Notes under the pieces: model-generated | Database searches by the model: none | The model's input: the letters and a program-made list of their open reading frames with translations, nothing else | What the model was told of the DNA's origin: nothing | Translations under genes and position numbers: made by a program | Shown here: positions 22,784 through 33,822 of the stretch, one piece after another | Layout: each line of letters begins with the position of its first letter | Numbering within the stretch: position 1 is the first letter of the stretch | Assembly (NCBI GenBank): GCA_019828595.1 | Contig: JAHQRK010000004.1 | Coordinates: 1 to 64,000, forward strand | Direction of reading: 5' to 3' | DNA length: 64,000 nt | DNA from: Aphanomyces cochlioides | Taxonomy: Eukaryota; Oomycota; Saprolegniomycetes; Saprolegniales; Verrucalvaceae

Positions 22784-23950
22784 ATTATTCTTTTTTTAAT
22801 GTTAAATAATTTTTCATTTATCTTAGTGGGGGAGTTATTACACTAGTGCTCATTCTCACCTACTAGCGAAATCCAAAATTATGCGTTTTAACATGTTAGC
22901 TCAACTTTCAGAAAATATTCTTTTCGCCAGACTATATGTTATTTGGAACGAAGGGATAAAATTTGAGGCTTGATGGTTTTGAGGTTCGAGCCTACTCTAC
23001 AATTTCCTTCCTCTACCTGGATCGGTGCCTTTTGGTAGCACTTGTTGGTTTATGTTAATGGTAATTTGATGAACATAACAGCGATTCTCATCGATCAAGT
23101 CTCTGTTGAGCTGTTCTGTATCGCTAATTCGGTGATAACATATTATTAGCTGTACTCCAAAGGCTAGAACTAAGAGCTGGTACGCCAGTGAGCTATCACA
23201 TAATGTTAAAAACCTAGGTAACGTAAGAAAGAGCTCAAGGTGCGACCCATCAGGAACAATACACATTATTATATTAATGAAATATATTGAAGGAAAATGC
23301 ACATTTCGAAAAAGATATTGTTCTCTCTTCATGGCTGTTGTTTGAACATTACAAGCATTGTCAAGATTGAAATAAAATTTATTTTTTAAAAATATTTCTT
23401 ATTTTTAAGATTTCTTTTAAATTTTAAAAAAATATTTTAAGTTTACCACTTTGGAAACTATCTTTTTTATTGTTCCTGTTGTCTCCAGATCAAAGCGCAT
23501 TCAAACACAACATGGAGCCGTCCAAGGGATCGTTTTTTGCATTCTCGAAGGCTGAATGGGAAGCATCCAAGGCGAACTAGCAACAGACAGACAACTACAG
23601 CAAGCTCGTCTGTAACGTATTTTGAACGTAGTCGAGCTGCGTGGCAACAATCGAGAATGGAGACAAGCTCTTCACTATGAAATCTACAAGATGCAACGGA
23701 TATCCGGCAACCGTATATTATAACTTAGAACAGACAGCTCAAGAAATATTTAAGTGATACTTTTGGAGGAAAATAAGTTTCATAACAGTGTCATCTTAAT
23801 GACACTTGAATAGTTTCTGTTTTACATTGCCGTGCCGCCATCCAGGCAAGGACTGCTAAAGCAAATTTCTAATCGTTAGGAGGAAAAAATGAAATAGCGG
23901 GCGTGATATGCACTTAAGAATTCGAAGATATCAAAATAAACTTGATGTCA
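22784..23950. other. AT-rich intergenic region
   Basis: No supported gene. It contains A/T runs (near 23380-23440) and short stops in all frames. A GGTTCGAGCC box near 22984 looks like a tRNA B-box but has no companion arms. Confidence 0.5.
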
Positions 23951-23958
23951 ATTACGTT
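23951..23958. repeat. target-site duplication ATTACGTT (left, hAT 1)
   Basis: The octamer ATTACGTT is repeated exactly at 27069-27076, on the far side of the hAT element. Confidence 0.85.
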
Positions 23959-23970
23959 TAGTGAATGGAC

Positions 23971-24009
23971 GTACAGTGTACTAGTACAATATTGTACTGT
24001 ACACTGTAC
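23971..24009. repeat. subterminal palindrome of hAT 1
   Basis: The 39-bp block folds on itself: GTACAGTGTAC on the left and GTACACTGTAC on the right flank the centre ACAATATTGT, with a two-base bulge. A related block lies near the other end. Confidence 0.75.
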
Positions 24010-24083
24010 CAATACAATGTGTACAGTAAAATGTAGTGTACATTAGTGTACGTTGTAATGATATAAGACGCTTTTCTCATTCA

Positions 24084-24371
24084 TTATGAACTTGCACGTT
24101 CCTTACAATGGAGTCTACATCTAGAATGCATAAATCTGCATCTATCGCAGCCTTCAATGATGCATGGTCTGTAGCCACCATGCTGTCTACATATATTCCT
24201 AGCATGCACTAGTTTATGACAGCCTTGAACTTCACAAAATCTCTCTCCTCCGTGCCTTCCACAAAGGCCACGGACTCTCGCAGCTCGCTCGCAGTCTAAA
24301 AACGCTGCATCGTTTGCCGTGACTTCTGCAAACGCCTTCAGATTGGACTTTGTTTCGACAACCTTGGACAT
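24084..24371 (-). CDS. Cys/His-finger protein of the WRKY19-like oomycete type
   Basis: This is an ATG-started ORF of 95 codons. After about 27 residues it contains three short finger repeats: CERAARVRGLCGRHGG, then CEVQGCHKLVHARNICRQHGG and then CIIEGCDRCRFMHSRCRLHC. Each has the pattern Cys-x4-Cys (the first degenerate), then about 8-10 residues, Cys-x-x-His, with Gly-Gly after the first two. Oomycetes have large families of such proteins, often labelled WRKY19-like from plant matches although no WRKY motif is present. Their role is probably nucleic-acid binding. The gene lies inside hAT element 1, opposite to the transposase, so it travels with the transposon. It may be a captured host fragment, and upstream exons may exist (see the small ORF at 24485-24649). 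Confidence 0.65.
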   Translation of the reverse strand: MSKVVETKSNLKAFAEVTANDAAFLDCERAARVRGLCGRHGGERFCEVQGCHKLVHARNICRQHGGYRPCIIEGCDRCRFMHSRCRLHCKERASS

Positions 24372-24484
24372 TGCAAAAGTTGTCTGAGTCCTGGACCCAC
24401 GGGATAATGTCTACGCCTTAAGAACACCATGAGATACAATAGAATATATTAGAATAATTAACCTGATCGTGAATTCGACTGTGC

Positions 24485-24649
24485 TCAACGCTGCACTCGT
24501 CTGGTCGATTCAACTTGGTATACTTCTTGAAATCTTGATGCGGGGCGGGCCTCTCGAGCAGGTCGCGTAACGCTTGGAAGTGAATGTATCTCAGCTAGTG
24601 AGATATCCACAGGTATGAACTCTTCGTCATCGTCTGTGGTCACCACCAT
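24485..24649 (-). CDS. small 54-residue acidic ORF, possible upstream exon of the finger gene
   Basis: An ATG at 24649 opens a 54-codon frame beginning MVVTTDDDEEFIPVDIS and ending at a TGA at 24485-24487. It is acidic at its start and Arg-rich later. It sits 114 bp upstream of the finger ORF on the same strand inside hAT 1. A GT donor at about 24462 is visible, but no splice that keeps both frames open was found, so the link is speculative. Confidence 0.25.
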   Translation of the reverse strand: MVVTTDDDEEFIPVDISLAEIHSLPSVTRPAREARPASRFQEVYQVESTRRVQR

Positions 24650-24989
24650 GGTAACTTTTGAAATGAATGGTGTGTGCGCAGATGAAATCAGACGTAATGA
24701 TTAACTAATGCTCGCAAATAATTTATTTCTTCCAATAATATTTTTGACATCAATATTATTCTTATTGAACTTGTAAATTTATTGTACTAACTGTGTCGGG
24801 GCAGTGTCGGGCGAGTGTCATGATTACAGATACGTAATTGTACGTTGCAAATGGTACTAAATTTGGGTAAAGTTGCACGTATCGCAACCACATGATTTAG
24901 ACATCGTGTAGCAGTTATATTTGCATGTGTTGTTAACTCCCATGTCGCTTATCTATCTTTCATACTGCAATACAACTGTGTCATCAAGA

Positions 24990-26891
24990 GTGGCAGTGGA
25001 TCTGGCCGCAAGATATCGTGTCGCTATTGCAACAACGGCATCCCTTCAGCACATAGAACACGTTGGGTCATGCATTTGCGTGCGTGCACTCAAGACGTCA
25101 AAGACGCGTTTCCAGCAGACTCCTTCAAGAAACAAAAGCTCAGTCACACTAGCGTTAGCATGTTTCATCCACAAATGCCATCGGCTGCGACAAGGCAAGT
25201 GCACATGCAACAGTTTGTGGACCGAACCAACGGTCGAGACAAAGCGATGTTGGAAAAGCGTGTGCCCGTCTCTTTTATGACACTGGGATTCCATTTGCTG
25301 TTGCCCATTCAACTACCTGGAAGGAGTACCACGCGGCGCTTCGACCCGCCTACCAGCCACCGTGCAGCAAGCGTATACGAGGTGCACTTCTGGACGCAGC
25401 GTATCAAGAGCATTCTCGTGAGACAACAAGACACTTGGAGTCATTCAACTTTGTCCACTTGGTTTCCGATGGATTCAGCAACGTCAGACGACAACATTTT
25501 TTCAATTTTGGTGCATACACACCGAATTCGGACAGCCGGCCAATTGTCGTGGACATCAAGCCTACAAGAGATGAAGCTCAAACAGCTCAAGCCATTGCAA
25601 ACGACATCTTGGATGTCATTGAGAAGATCGTATTCAAGAAAGTTGTCTCTGTCGTTATTGACAACGCTCCAAGCATGCGAGGAGCGTGGGCAATCATTGA
25701 AGAAAGACACCCTCAGATCATTTGTAATGGGTGTGTTGCGTATACGTTGAATTTACTTGTCAAGGACGTGTCCAAGTTAGCGCGCTTCGCTGAACCGCTC
25801 GAGCAAACCAAGGCCATCACCGCTTTTGTCATGCAGCGCGCACAAGTGTTGGACCGGTTTCGAAGCATCCAGTCCGAGCATCAATCATCTGGCCATTTGG
25901 ACAAGGCGCGTACACTTGTGTTTGTTGGTGAAACCAGGTGGTACACCCATGTAAATTGCGTGCAGAGAGTCATTGACAACCAACAAAGTTCTATGTTCTC
26001 GAACAACTTGCTACCCATCCAAGTGTGACGCGAAGTGGCGGAACACAGGCGGTCAAACGGAATGAGTTTATCTCTTATGTCCAAGATCCCGCGCTCTGGC
26101 ATGGATGTGCCGCCTTTGTATCGGCTCTTCGTCCAACATCGGCACTTATTGGGCGACTCGAATCAAATTCAGCGTTGCTATCCGATATTTACGCGTCATT
26201 TGTCGAGCTGATGTTTCTTTGGATTCGGACGCCGAACTGAAGTCACTTGCTTTGGATCGTTGGGGTTTTATCCACACACCATCTATGGGCTTTGCGTATT
26301 TTCTCAATCCAAAATATGGTACCCGCGGTATGTACATCGATGCTGATGGCAAGCGTGACCTTCATGAAGTCATGAATCTGCTGCCAAAGTGCATCATCAA
26401 CAGCCGCGGTCTGGCATCAAGCAAGAAAACAGTTGTTCAAGAGATAAAGGACTACATGTCTTTCGTGGCTCATGCGACAGGCGACCAATCGAATCTGATC
26501 AAACAACTTGATCCATATGCGTGGTGGGGGAGCATTGGCGTCGAAAAATTTCCAACATTGGCAGCCGCTGCAGCCATTCTCTTGAAGATTCCAACCTCTC
26601 AAGCCGCAAGCGAGCGAGTGTGGAGTATCAATGACTTCATTCACTCCAAGTGCCGCAATCGCCTTAGTGTGGACAAGGCATCGAAGCTAGTCATCTTGTA
26701 TGCAAATGCCAGGGTGATAAAAAAAGAGCGCAACATTGTCGACATATGTGCCGGTAGTGCTCCTATTGAGTTATTTTATTGACAATTCTGTAGGTGCTGC
26801 TTCTGACCATGACTCCATGTCAGACAATGACGAAGATGACACGTCCTCTGCGAAAGATGCCTCTGACATAGAGGAAGTCAAGTTAGACTAA
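24990..26891 (+). pseudogene. hAT transposase (BED finger, DUF659, dimerisation domain), frameshifted
   Basis: A BED-type zinc finger opens the gene: Cys at 25019 and 25028 (CRYC) and the His/Cys of WVMHLRAC near 25075. The middle has the DUF659-like region with LVSDGFSNVRRQHFFNF (about 25450), VVSVVIDNAPSMRGAW and CNGCVAYTLNLLVKDVSKL (about 25730). The hAT dimerisation box PTSQAASERVWSINDF lies near 26590. A 40-bp GT-AG intron at 26754-26793 leads to a short acidic tail ending in TAA at 26891. Frame changes near 25265, 26003 and 26215 disable it. It lies within the intact TIRs of hAT 1, so the element could now move only with help. Confidence 0.85.
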
Positions 26892-27068
26892 CGCTGTCGC
26901 TAGTTGGATATCCACTTGTGCACACTTCATAATGAAATTCATATCTTTATCCAGTTTAAAGTTTCGATGTCTTTTCAACTTAGAATTTGTATGGACTGTT
27001 ATTAAACTACACCAACATATGCACAGTGTACAGTAAATATTGGTGTACTGGTACACGTCCGCTCACTA

Positions 27069-27076
27069 ATTACGTT
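27069..27076. repeat. target-site duplication ATTACGTT (right, hAT 1)
   Basis: Exact partner of 23951-23958. Confidence 0.85.
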
Positions 27077-27211
27077 AAAGTCCCTTTAATGAAAAATATA
27101 TTGGATGAGTCTTATTTACCGGTCACCTTGCTGGGCTCAAGTGTATTTGACGCCCGGTAAATAATAAATGAAAACTTAAATAACACACAAATGAAAATTC
27201 ATTTATTACGC

Positions 27212-28239
27212 TTACAACTTCCTTCCTATGGCTTGACATATTCCCGACATGAATTGTTCTTCCGTAGCACCCATAGGGAAGAACCATGAACGCCAGAAGA
27301 ACTCATCGAGTAGCTCAGGCAGGACATCCTTGACAACACCGCGCATAGCCTTCATGTGTCTTTTGACACGAGTCTCCCACGCCCCCTCGATGGTTTGCGT
27401 ATGAGCACTATTCGAGGGGTTGACGAAGTTTTCAGAGTGGTTGACCCACTTGTGGGAGAAATTCATCCCTAGTGCAGATTAAAGGACATTGAAACACGAC
27501 TATGCCAGACAAATATCGATTAATTTCCAGTGTTTGTCGCTCGTTTGCGGAGACGTATGAAGAAAACTTGTCCGAAATGATAAGAGTGCCTGGCTTGATG
27601 CACTCTTTAATGATTTCAGACGAAGTTTTCTTCGTACGATCTCCATACACAAGGCGGCCAAACCATTTGCCCGTTTCACGGTCAACGCCACCAAAAAGCC
27701 AACAATCGGGATAGTATTCCCTCCGATGATATTTTGATTTTTTCTTAAGGGATGTCTCGTCAATTTCGACGACACATCGCACACCTCCTATCTAAAAAAC
27801 ATTAGTCAGAGATTTAATGAACAACGTACCTTCATATCAGCCCTGTTGGAGATTAGCGCCGCCGAGCAAAGATCACGGCACATGCTGCAAACTTTGGCCG
27901 CAGTCTTTGCTGCAACATTATTTCGCGGGCGGCTTGGGTCACAGGCCGCCGCGATGCCCAATGATAGATTAGGTGAACAATTTTTGGAAGGGGTGCTCTA
28001 AACTTGTCGAGCTCAGAGCCTTTTTGGGCACTTATCTGTCGACCTGTGCAGGTCGACTTATGGCATCGCCATCGACTCCCTTTGAGCTTCATGTTTGTCC
28101 CACAATCAGGACAAAGCATGGCGCGGCGAAGTAATCCTGGCTGTATGCACCACTGAACGCATTCATCGAGCGTTGTGGTTGCCGCCATCACCACCGCGGA
28201 GGAGAACATGCCCGTCGTGGACAGGTCGTATCCACTCAT
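27212..28239 (-). pseudogene. Merlin/ISXO2-like (IS1595-type) transposase, three exons, one frameshift
   Basis: An ATG at 28239 starts exon 1, which has a zinc-ribbon: Cys-x2-Cys in LCPDCGTNM (about 28115) and Cys-x4-Cys in RCHKSTCTG (about 28060). Exon 2 (27791-27501) has IGGVRCVVEIDETS and LIISDKFSSYVSANE, the two Asp boxes of the DDE core. Exon 3 (27468-27212) has HTQTIEGAWETRVKRHM. Introns are 27792-27829 (38 bp) and 27469-27500 (32 bp), and both splice in frame when aligned to the sister copy at 22009-22783. A one-base lesion near 27885 breaks the end of exon 1. The 32-bp intron is exceptionally short; a small deletion is the alternative. Confidence 0.8.
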
Positions 28240-28294
28240 TGTGCAAATTGAGAGTGAATACCGGGCTCCAAAGTCAATTGATCACTTTATTTGA

Positions 28295-28590
28295 GGGTGT
28301 GTTCGGTCTGTGAATCATGATTCAATCTTGATTCTCCCATGCAAAACCTTGTTGGGTCATCCACGGGATTTACAAGCCTTCTTGAGAATCCACATTCACT
28401 CTCGGAATCTACCCCATAGAGGTAGAGTCAAAATATCATGATTATCCCACCAAAGTGGATTGTCCCAATGTTCCTTGAGGAACGGAAGGAAATTTCGCAA
28501 ATATACATGTGGTTTGTAGTCGTTTTCAATTGGATAAAATGGTCCATGATCAACTTTGGATCATGATTCCAAGCCAAACCGAACACACCC
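28295..28590. mobile_element. 296-bp MITE
   Basis: The ends are GGGTGTGTTCGGT at 28295 and its exact inverse ending at 28590, and both continue inward with a GAATCATGAT block. The trinucleotide TGA flanks both sides (28292-28294 and 28591-28593). No coding capacity. Three-base duplications and GGGTGT-type ends recall PIF/Harbinger MITEs, but the family is not proven. Confidence 0.75.
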
Positions 28591-28745
28591 TGAAGGTCTC
28601 CCGCCTCGGTTTTCCCGCTTAAGTATCGTTATTTTCCGAATAAGCACTTGTTAACTACTAAATAAATGAATTTCATTTATTATTTACCTGGCGTCAAGTA
28701 TCGCTGGTCAAGAATATGTAGAATTTGGAAACTGGTTCAACCGAG

Positions 28746-29171
28746 TCAAACATTGATTAGGTAACTCAGACATCCAGTTACTGAACAATCTTGCCACATG
28801 AAGTGTGGTAGGGTCATGGTTGATGTGTAATGAAGTTGAGAAAATGGTACAACCCAGTCAATGTTTGACTGGGTTGTACCACTTCTCAACAATGCCTTTT
28901 CGATTTGTTCCAATTCTTGCCCTGCATTCTCGAGATTGGTCTCCAGTTCCGTCAGTCGAGAGTGGACATTGTTTGAAGTTTGTCGATTGAGTGCCCTCTC
29001 TTCGTGCAATTTGACTTTCAAGGATTCCAACGGGCACTCTGGTCTTGCGACTTGACGGCCAACAAGTCCAAATTGCTCTTCGTTTGATTTCATTGTCTTG
29101 ATAACGGCCATCAGCAACCATTGCCTGATATCTTGCCTCGCTGTCTGTTCAGTTTGCTCGCAAAGTTTCAT
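28746..29171 (-). CDS. coiled-coil ORF, unrecognised
   Basis: An ATG at 29171 opens a 141-codon frame with a heptad-like helix in the middle (SRLTELETNLENAGQELEQI). The hairpin at 28835-28890 lies inside its 3' part, so the C-terminal residues are probably not genuine coding. It is downstream of a Ty3/gypsy gag remnant on the same strand and could be part of that element or chance. Function unknown. Confidence 0.25.
   Translation of the reverse strand: MKLCEQTEQTARQDIRQWLLMAVIKTMKSNEEQFGLVGRQVARPECPLESLKVKLHEERALNRQTSNNVHSRLTELETNLENAGQELEQIEKALLRSGTTQSNIDWVVPFSQLHYTSTMTLPHFMWQDCSVTGCLSYLINV
28835..28890. repeat. hairpin with about 26-bp arms
   Basis: TGGTACAACCCAGTCAA is exactly inverted across a 3-nt TGT loop (28862-28864). 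The pairing extends outward through GTTGAGAA with one bulge. A weaker copy of the same motif (GGTTCAACCGAGTCAA) lies at about 28734-28749. Confidence 0.85.
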
Positions 29172-29301
29172 TCAGCGACATCAAACGTTGTACTTCAGCC
29201 GTTTGTTTGGTTAGACTATCGATTGCCATTGGATGCCCCTACGTCGCGGGACAGGCTGACGATGGCGTCGCTTACGGCGTCTGCCGCGTGCCCAATGTTG
29301 T

Positions 29302-30950
29302 TCATGCTGTCTTCTTGCACCAAGTTTTGACGGTCCCGTCGAGTTGCGTATGACAGTTTACACTGGCACGAATCTTGCGACCTGATTGGGCAGAACTGCT
29401 TGGAGCCTCACGATCCCATGTACTACACTCCTTCGGACACTTCGAGTGACTGCTGCTTAACCAAAAAGGGTAAGCTGACTGGGTTCTTAAACATTTGGGG
29501 CCAGAACGGATGGGGGTGACACAAAATCGGATCAGGTCCTCCCCCACGTCAGACCTCACAACCAGAATGTACAACTCGGCAACCAGCCGAGTCAGCCGAT
29601 AAATCAGGCGTTCCCACGCTTTACCGTCGGTTTTGTGGGACTTCGTGAACATCCGAGCCCAAATGTCCTCTACGCAGTATTGCCAAAAATCCAACAGCGC
29701 TGAGTTGAATTCTGCAACTGCAAGCTTCTGTTGGGGGTGGGCGGATGGAGTATGCTGTAAATCGGGAAGAAAAGATCCGGTGGAGTGCCAGTAACGTCGC
29801 CAGGGCTGCAATCGGTGGACGTCATCGAAGAGACCTCGAATCACACGTATGATAGTCTCCGTATCACCCTGGTCGCTGGACACTTGGTTACGATCCTTGG
29901 CAGAGCCGCCAGAATCCACCACCTCCCTCGGGACCAAATCTCCGCGATTCTCGATCGTTCTCGTTTCTAGGCACTGGTGTTTGCCCGATTCGAGGAAGGC
30001 CAAAAGTCTCGCACCGGAATTTGTGCCGAGCTTCTCCGTCAACCTTTGTTTTTGTTTGGGTATCGTGGTGCTCGATTTTGGATATCTGATATGACGGGAA
30101 TCGCCGCTGACTCGGTTGGATGCGGGTTCCACAATTGCATAGCGAGGGAAAAACTCAGTCCTCGCAGGACCCTTGTTCAAACCATCCATGAAGACGGTTA
30201 CCCGAGTGTCTTCGGGAAGGCATTTGTCGTCGACAAGACTTGCATGTAGGAAACGCAAGTCGTGAACGTACTCACGAAGGCTCATCTTGCCTTGACTCAT
30301 CTTCATGAATCGAGAGCGATAGCGATAGTCGCTATTGTGCGGTAAGAACGACCGCTTTAACTCTTTCGAGAATGCTTCAAATGTCGGAAAGCAATTGGGA
30401 TTACTCATACGCAGCGAGTCCAAGCCTCTGCTCGCCCCTTCAGGTGGGACATCGCAAACGCGATCTTTACAGAGTCTCTCTGTACATCCATGGCGTTGGA
30501 CGCCATGGAGAGTTTCAACAGCCATCGCATGGCGTTGTGAGACTCAGCGCCACCGAAATCGCTGACGCTGATCTTCACGTGTCTCGACTTGCCACCGTGC
30601 TTATCGGTCCCCACCGATCCTTCCACTGTGTCTCGTACGACAGCGGTGTCTCGGAGCTGTTGCTCCAGATTCGCGATCTGTTGGCGAAGGGGCTCTTCTC
30701 CAAGTTGCTTCAATCGCAAGGCATTGGCAACTTGGCCTTCAAGATCTTGAATCTTCTCACTGGAGGAGGCAACGCCAGTCGTAAGCTTCATGTCGCCATA
30801 GCGACCAATCACCTCAACGAGGTGTAGCTGCTGATGCGGCTCTAACGGAGCCAGCATTGCCGTGCAATCGGCTTCGCCCATCGCGGCGATAAGTCGGTCG
30901 ATCATGACTTGATGACCAGGTGTAAAATGGTCAGCGTATTCAAATGACAT
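29302..30950 (-). pseudogene. Ty3/gypsy gag (Retrotrans_gag) remnant
   Basis: An ATG at 30950 begins a frame with a helical N-terminus and a coiled coil (IQDLEGQVANALRLKQLGEE). It leads to the capsid core: ALRWLLKL-like, AFAMSHLKGRAEAWT, FEAFSKELKRSFLPH and YVHDLRFLHASLVDD, the usual gag order of LKGxAxxWW, FxxELxxxF and YxxxF. The frame changes near 30417. Downstream, Gag-like sequence fades after about 30000, and the rest of the open frame to 29302 is Ser/Arg-rich and unrecognised. No protease, reverse transcriptase or integrase remains. The capsid core would have assembled virus-like particles for the retrotransposon. Confidence 0.75.
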
Positions 30951-30982
30951 GTTGGTCTTGGACGAACTAGAGTGCTACCAGA

Positions 30983-31293
30983 TGTAACCGGGCTTGCAGG
31001 CTTAAGATGAAAGCCCAGAACTCAGTAGATTGAAGAGTGACCTTAGACTAAGCTACAGACTAAGAGTGTCTTGACTGTTCTATCCTACAGTCTTCCATCG
31101 AGTGCGGCGTGGCGGATTGCCGCAAAACACTGCGCTCCCAGAGCGCTACGCATGCATCGGCATTCAGCATGCACTGTGCATGCTCTTCGGGCTGCTCTCG
31201 GCGTCTTGGCAATGCCCACTTCATTTACTTAGACTGTGCAATAAACTGAGCACATGTGTGGTATTCACTGTAATACAAGGAAACTGCATTACA
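30983..31293 (-). repeat. possible 5' LTR of the Ty3/gypsy remnant
   Basis: The block starts TGTAAC and ends TTACA, an inverted TGTAA pair. On the minus strand it is followed after two bases by TGGTAGCACTC, a plausible tRNA primer site, and then the gag start at 30950. No second LTR is present to confirm it. Confidence 0.35.
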
Positions 31294-33130
31294 TGTGTCT
31301 TTCATAAAGATTTAGCTCAGCTGATTTCGAAAAGAAAAGTGAAGACTGCGACTGATCACTGGATGTCATACAATGAAATGCCCATGTGGATGTCCAAGGC
31401 TGCGGCGAAAGTGCTTTTAATGTGAAGGACAACTTGGCTTGGTGTATTGAAGCCGAAGTCAATCTTGGGGATCACTCTAGCAGACATAGTCTTGGAAGTT
31501 TCAGATGATGGTTTCCCGGCAGACTTGGTTTGCCATCTGTGGCGATCCCTAAGTTACCACAGATTCTAACGGCTCAAGTTCAATGGCTCCGATCCACTGG
31601 CAAATGTTGAGCCGTTGAATGTAACTCAACGCGAAGGTCGAGCGCCGTACAGATTCAAATGAAGGTCACAACACCCACTGCAACAACGGTTTCTTAAGCT
31701 ATTTGGAATTCTGGTGGACGTCGCATGTTCACTTCAGCTGGCAAAAAGACATGCAATGAAGTTCTCAAGAATTTTCGAGTAATTGCCGACTAGAGTATGG
31801 TCACTGTACTTGCCGGCCCTAAGCTTGGCAGGATACCCTTTTAGTCTACGATGTCAAGTCAATACGTAGATTTGACGACAGAAGAGCATCATGAAACGAG
31901 GTAGCAGTTAGTTGAATCTATTTATGAGCACTTCCCAAAACATTTTCCCGTCGCGATCGTCGTTTACACGGCGCCAAGCGGTCTTGATAAATTGATTTAA
32001 GTCGTTCTTCACAGTGGACACTTTCTATTTATCTGGGCTTTTGCAACAGGGTTGCACAATCCGAACAGGATTGAGAAAGCCACGCTGGCTCTAACTCTCG
32101 AAAGGCCATCGAGAGACGCGCATTGACGCCTTCGACTGGGGGCATATTTCCTCTGTTCTGCCAGCACTGCTCACTTTTGTCTTCGTTGAGATCTCCAAAT
32201 CTTACGAAAGCATATGTTAACCTTTATATTCGTGTCCTAGGCAACCCACAGAGCGAGTTGCGAAATTGTTCTTTGTTTGTCCAAATTCAATTTCAATTGT
32301 TTTTGACATTCTGAAGCGTCGTATTGAAGTCATTTCCTTTGAAGAATCTAAGAATCTTGCCTCCTGATTGGCCAAGATTCAAGAGGTATCCCCAAGACTC
32401 CTATTGAAGTCGTTTAAAAATCCATGTCTTTGTCGGTCTAATTATACTTTAATTATACTATATCGATTCATTTGTCTCTCCCATCACCTCACGTTGTCTC
32501 GGACGTCGTGGCCCCTCGACAGCTCTCGACTCTTTTTCTTCTTACTAGAAAATCAAAGACTTTGTCAGTCAAATCACACTCTAATCACACTATATTTATC
32601 TATTATGTACGATAAATAATGTGAACTCCCCGAATGAACGTCGACGTCATATGTGTAACACTGTTCAGGAAGACGAAATACAACCGGATAGTGTACAAGT
32701 TAACGAGTTCACTCGAGTCCTAGCTGAAACATGGATCGCTCGTAGCTCGTTCATCTCGATAGCTATGACGATAATTCCTCGTTCTATATGCTTAGATTTG
32801 TCTGTTCTATATATCTTGATAGTTGCAGACCACGTCTTGGCCCAGGAGAAAAGTTGGTAGCTCGAAAATTTGCCAAAATTACCCCCTTGTCTTAAGATTC
32901 TCTGTTAAAGCACCCGTGATAAATACGTTGCTATTTCGTGAGTTTCATCTCTCGAAAGTTGCTAACGAGAATGTCTCGATGTTCGGCTATCAGTTTGACG
33001 TTCTTTTGGTTGCTGTTCGACTGGCTCATTGTAGTTATTGATTCCGACAGATACAGCACAAGTTTGGCATGACCTCGAGCTCTCGCGGCTTTCATCGCAC
33101 TCAACTTTGTGGTTTCGTTAACAAGGCCAC
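31294..33130. other. no supported gene; degenerate sequence
   Basis: Only short ORFs. Around 31500-31780 the translation in changing frames looks like a decayed polyprotein, but I cannot name it. Near 32416-32463 and 32550-32597 two imperfect copies of a roughly 48-bp segment (CTTTGTCGGTC/CTTTGTCAGTC followed by AATTATACT/AATCACACT) occur in the same direction. Confidence 0.4.
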
Positions 33131-33237
33131 GTAGTGTTTTAAAATTATACGTATAGCGTGATTTTAGTATACACATTATATAAATACAATGCATTTATTA
33201 TACATGTTCATGTACAGCATAGCATATCTACTTTGAA

Positions 33238-33714
33238 TCACTCATCGTGTTCTTCGTCTTCAGACATATTCGAGTCACTTTCAACTCCCAGCATGACATT
33301 AATGAAGTTTACATCACCATCGACAATATCGGCATTCATGTATTGTTTGACGAGCTTCGTTACTTTGTCAGGAAGTAAACGGTTCCTCCTTTTTGAAAGG
33401 AGGAAGTCATATATGCTCCAAACTCTTTCTGATGCTGCTTGCGAGGTTGGAACATTAAATACAATGCTAGCGACCTTGAAAAGGAGAGGAAATTTTGACG
33501 AGCCAATTTGCAGCCAATAAGTCATTGGTTGATCGCAACCAGCAATAAAAGAAGCTGCTCTTGCTGAGGGATGCTTCATTTCACTAATAAAATCCTCAAT
33601 TTCTGCTTTCACTGAAATTAAATCCTTCGAGAATTCTTTCTTGTTCACAATAAAATCTGCCAAATATTTGAATGTATGTGTGAATACATGAAGAATAACG
33701 AAGATTCTACCCAA
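33238..33714 (-). pseudogene. hAT transposase 2, C-terminal part
   Basis: The 158-codon frame carries the hAT dimerisation region (FPLLFKVASIVFNVPTSQAA, then SERVWSIYDFLLSKRRNRL) and an acidic tail ending EDEEHDE at 33238. It lacks a start because the rest of the gene lies at 36097-37470, beyond a Crypton insertion. The PTSQAASERVWS box is nearly identical to that of hAT 1. Confidence 0.85.
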
Positions 33715-33722
33715 CTCTACCA
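33714..33722. repeat. 9-bp direct repeat ACTCTACCA flanking Crypton 2 (left)
   Basis: Recurs exactly at 36088-36096; the two hAT halves lie outside. Confidence 0.65.
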
Positions 33723-33822
33723 GTTTCTACCAATGTTCTACCATCCGGTAAACTATGGTCGCCACCGGAAATCGTAATCTTCCAAGATCGTGTTCATCAC
33801 AAGGGTCGCATCGTCACCAAGT

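Larger units (their letters stand above)
23959..27068 (+). mobile_element. hAT element 1, complete with TIRs and 8-bp TSD, carrying a Cys/His-finger gene
   Basis: The ends are TAGTGAATGGACGT at 23959 and the inverse of TAGTGAGCGGACGT ending at 27068 (14 bp, two mismatches). An exact 8-bp duplication lies outside, the usual size for hAT. Inside each end is a similar GTACAGTGTAC-rich block (23971-24009 and about 27021-27056); the left block is itself an almost perfect palindrome, a plausible transposase binding array. It carries a plus-strand hAT transposase gene and, opposite, a Cys/His-finger gene. Confidence 0.85.
27144..28701 (-). mobile_element. Merlin element 2 with TIRs, containing a MITE
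   Basis: The left end near 27144 reads TATTTGACGCCCGGTAAATA, continuing ATAAATGAAA. The right end, inverted, reads TACTTGACGCCAGGTAAATA with the same continuation. These TIRs are about 30 bp with two mismatches. A Merlin-type transposase gene lies between them on the minus strand. A 296-bp MITE has inserted between the gene start and the right TIR. I could not see a clear 8-9-bp target duplication, so exact ends are uncertain. Confidence 0.75.

Noticed and set aside
22980..23000. tRNA B-box-like GGTTCGAGCC
   Set aside because: No A-box or cloverleaf upstream; a lone 10-mer in AT-rich DNA is expected by chance or from an old SINE.
25070..25750. 226-codon ORF as a separate gene
   Set aside because: Only its first part is the hAT BED region; the rest is an out-of-frame shadow of the DUF659 region.
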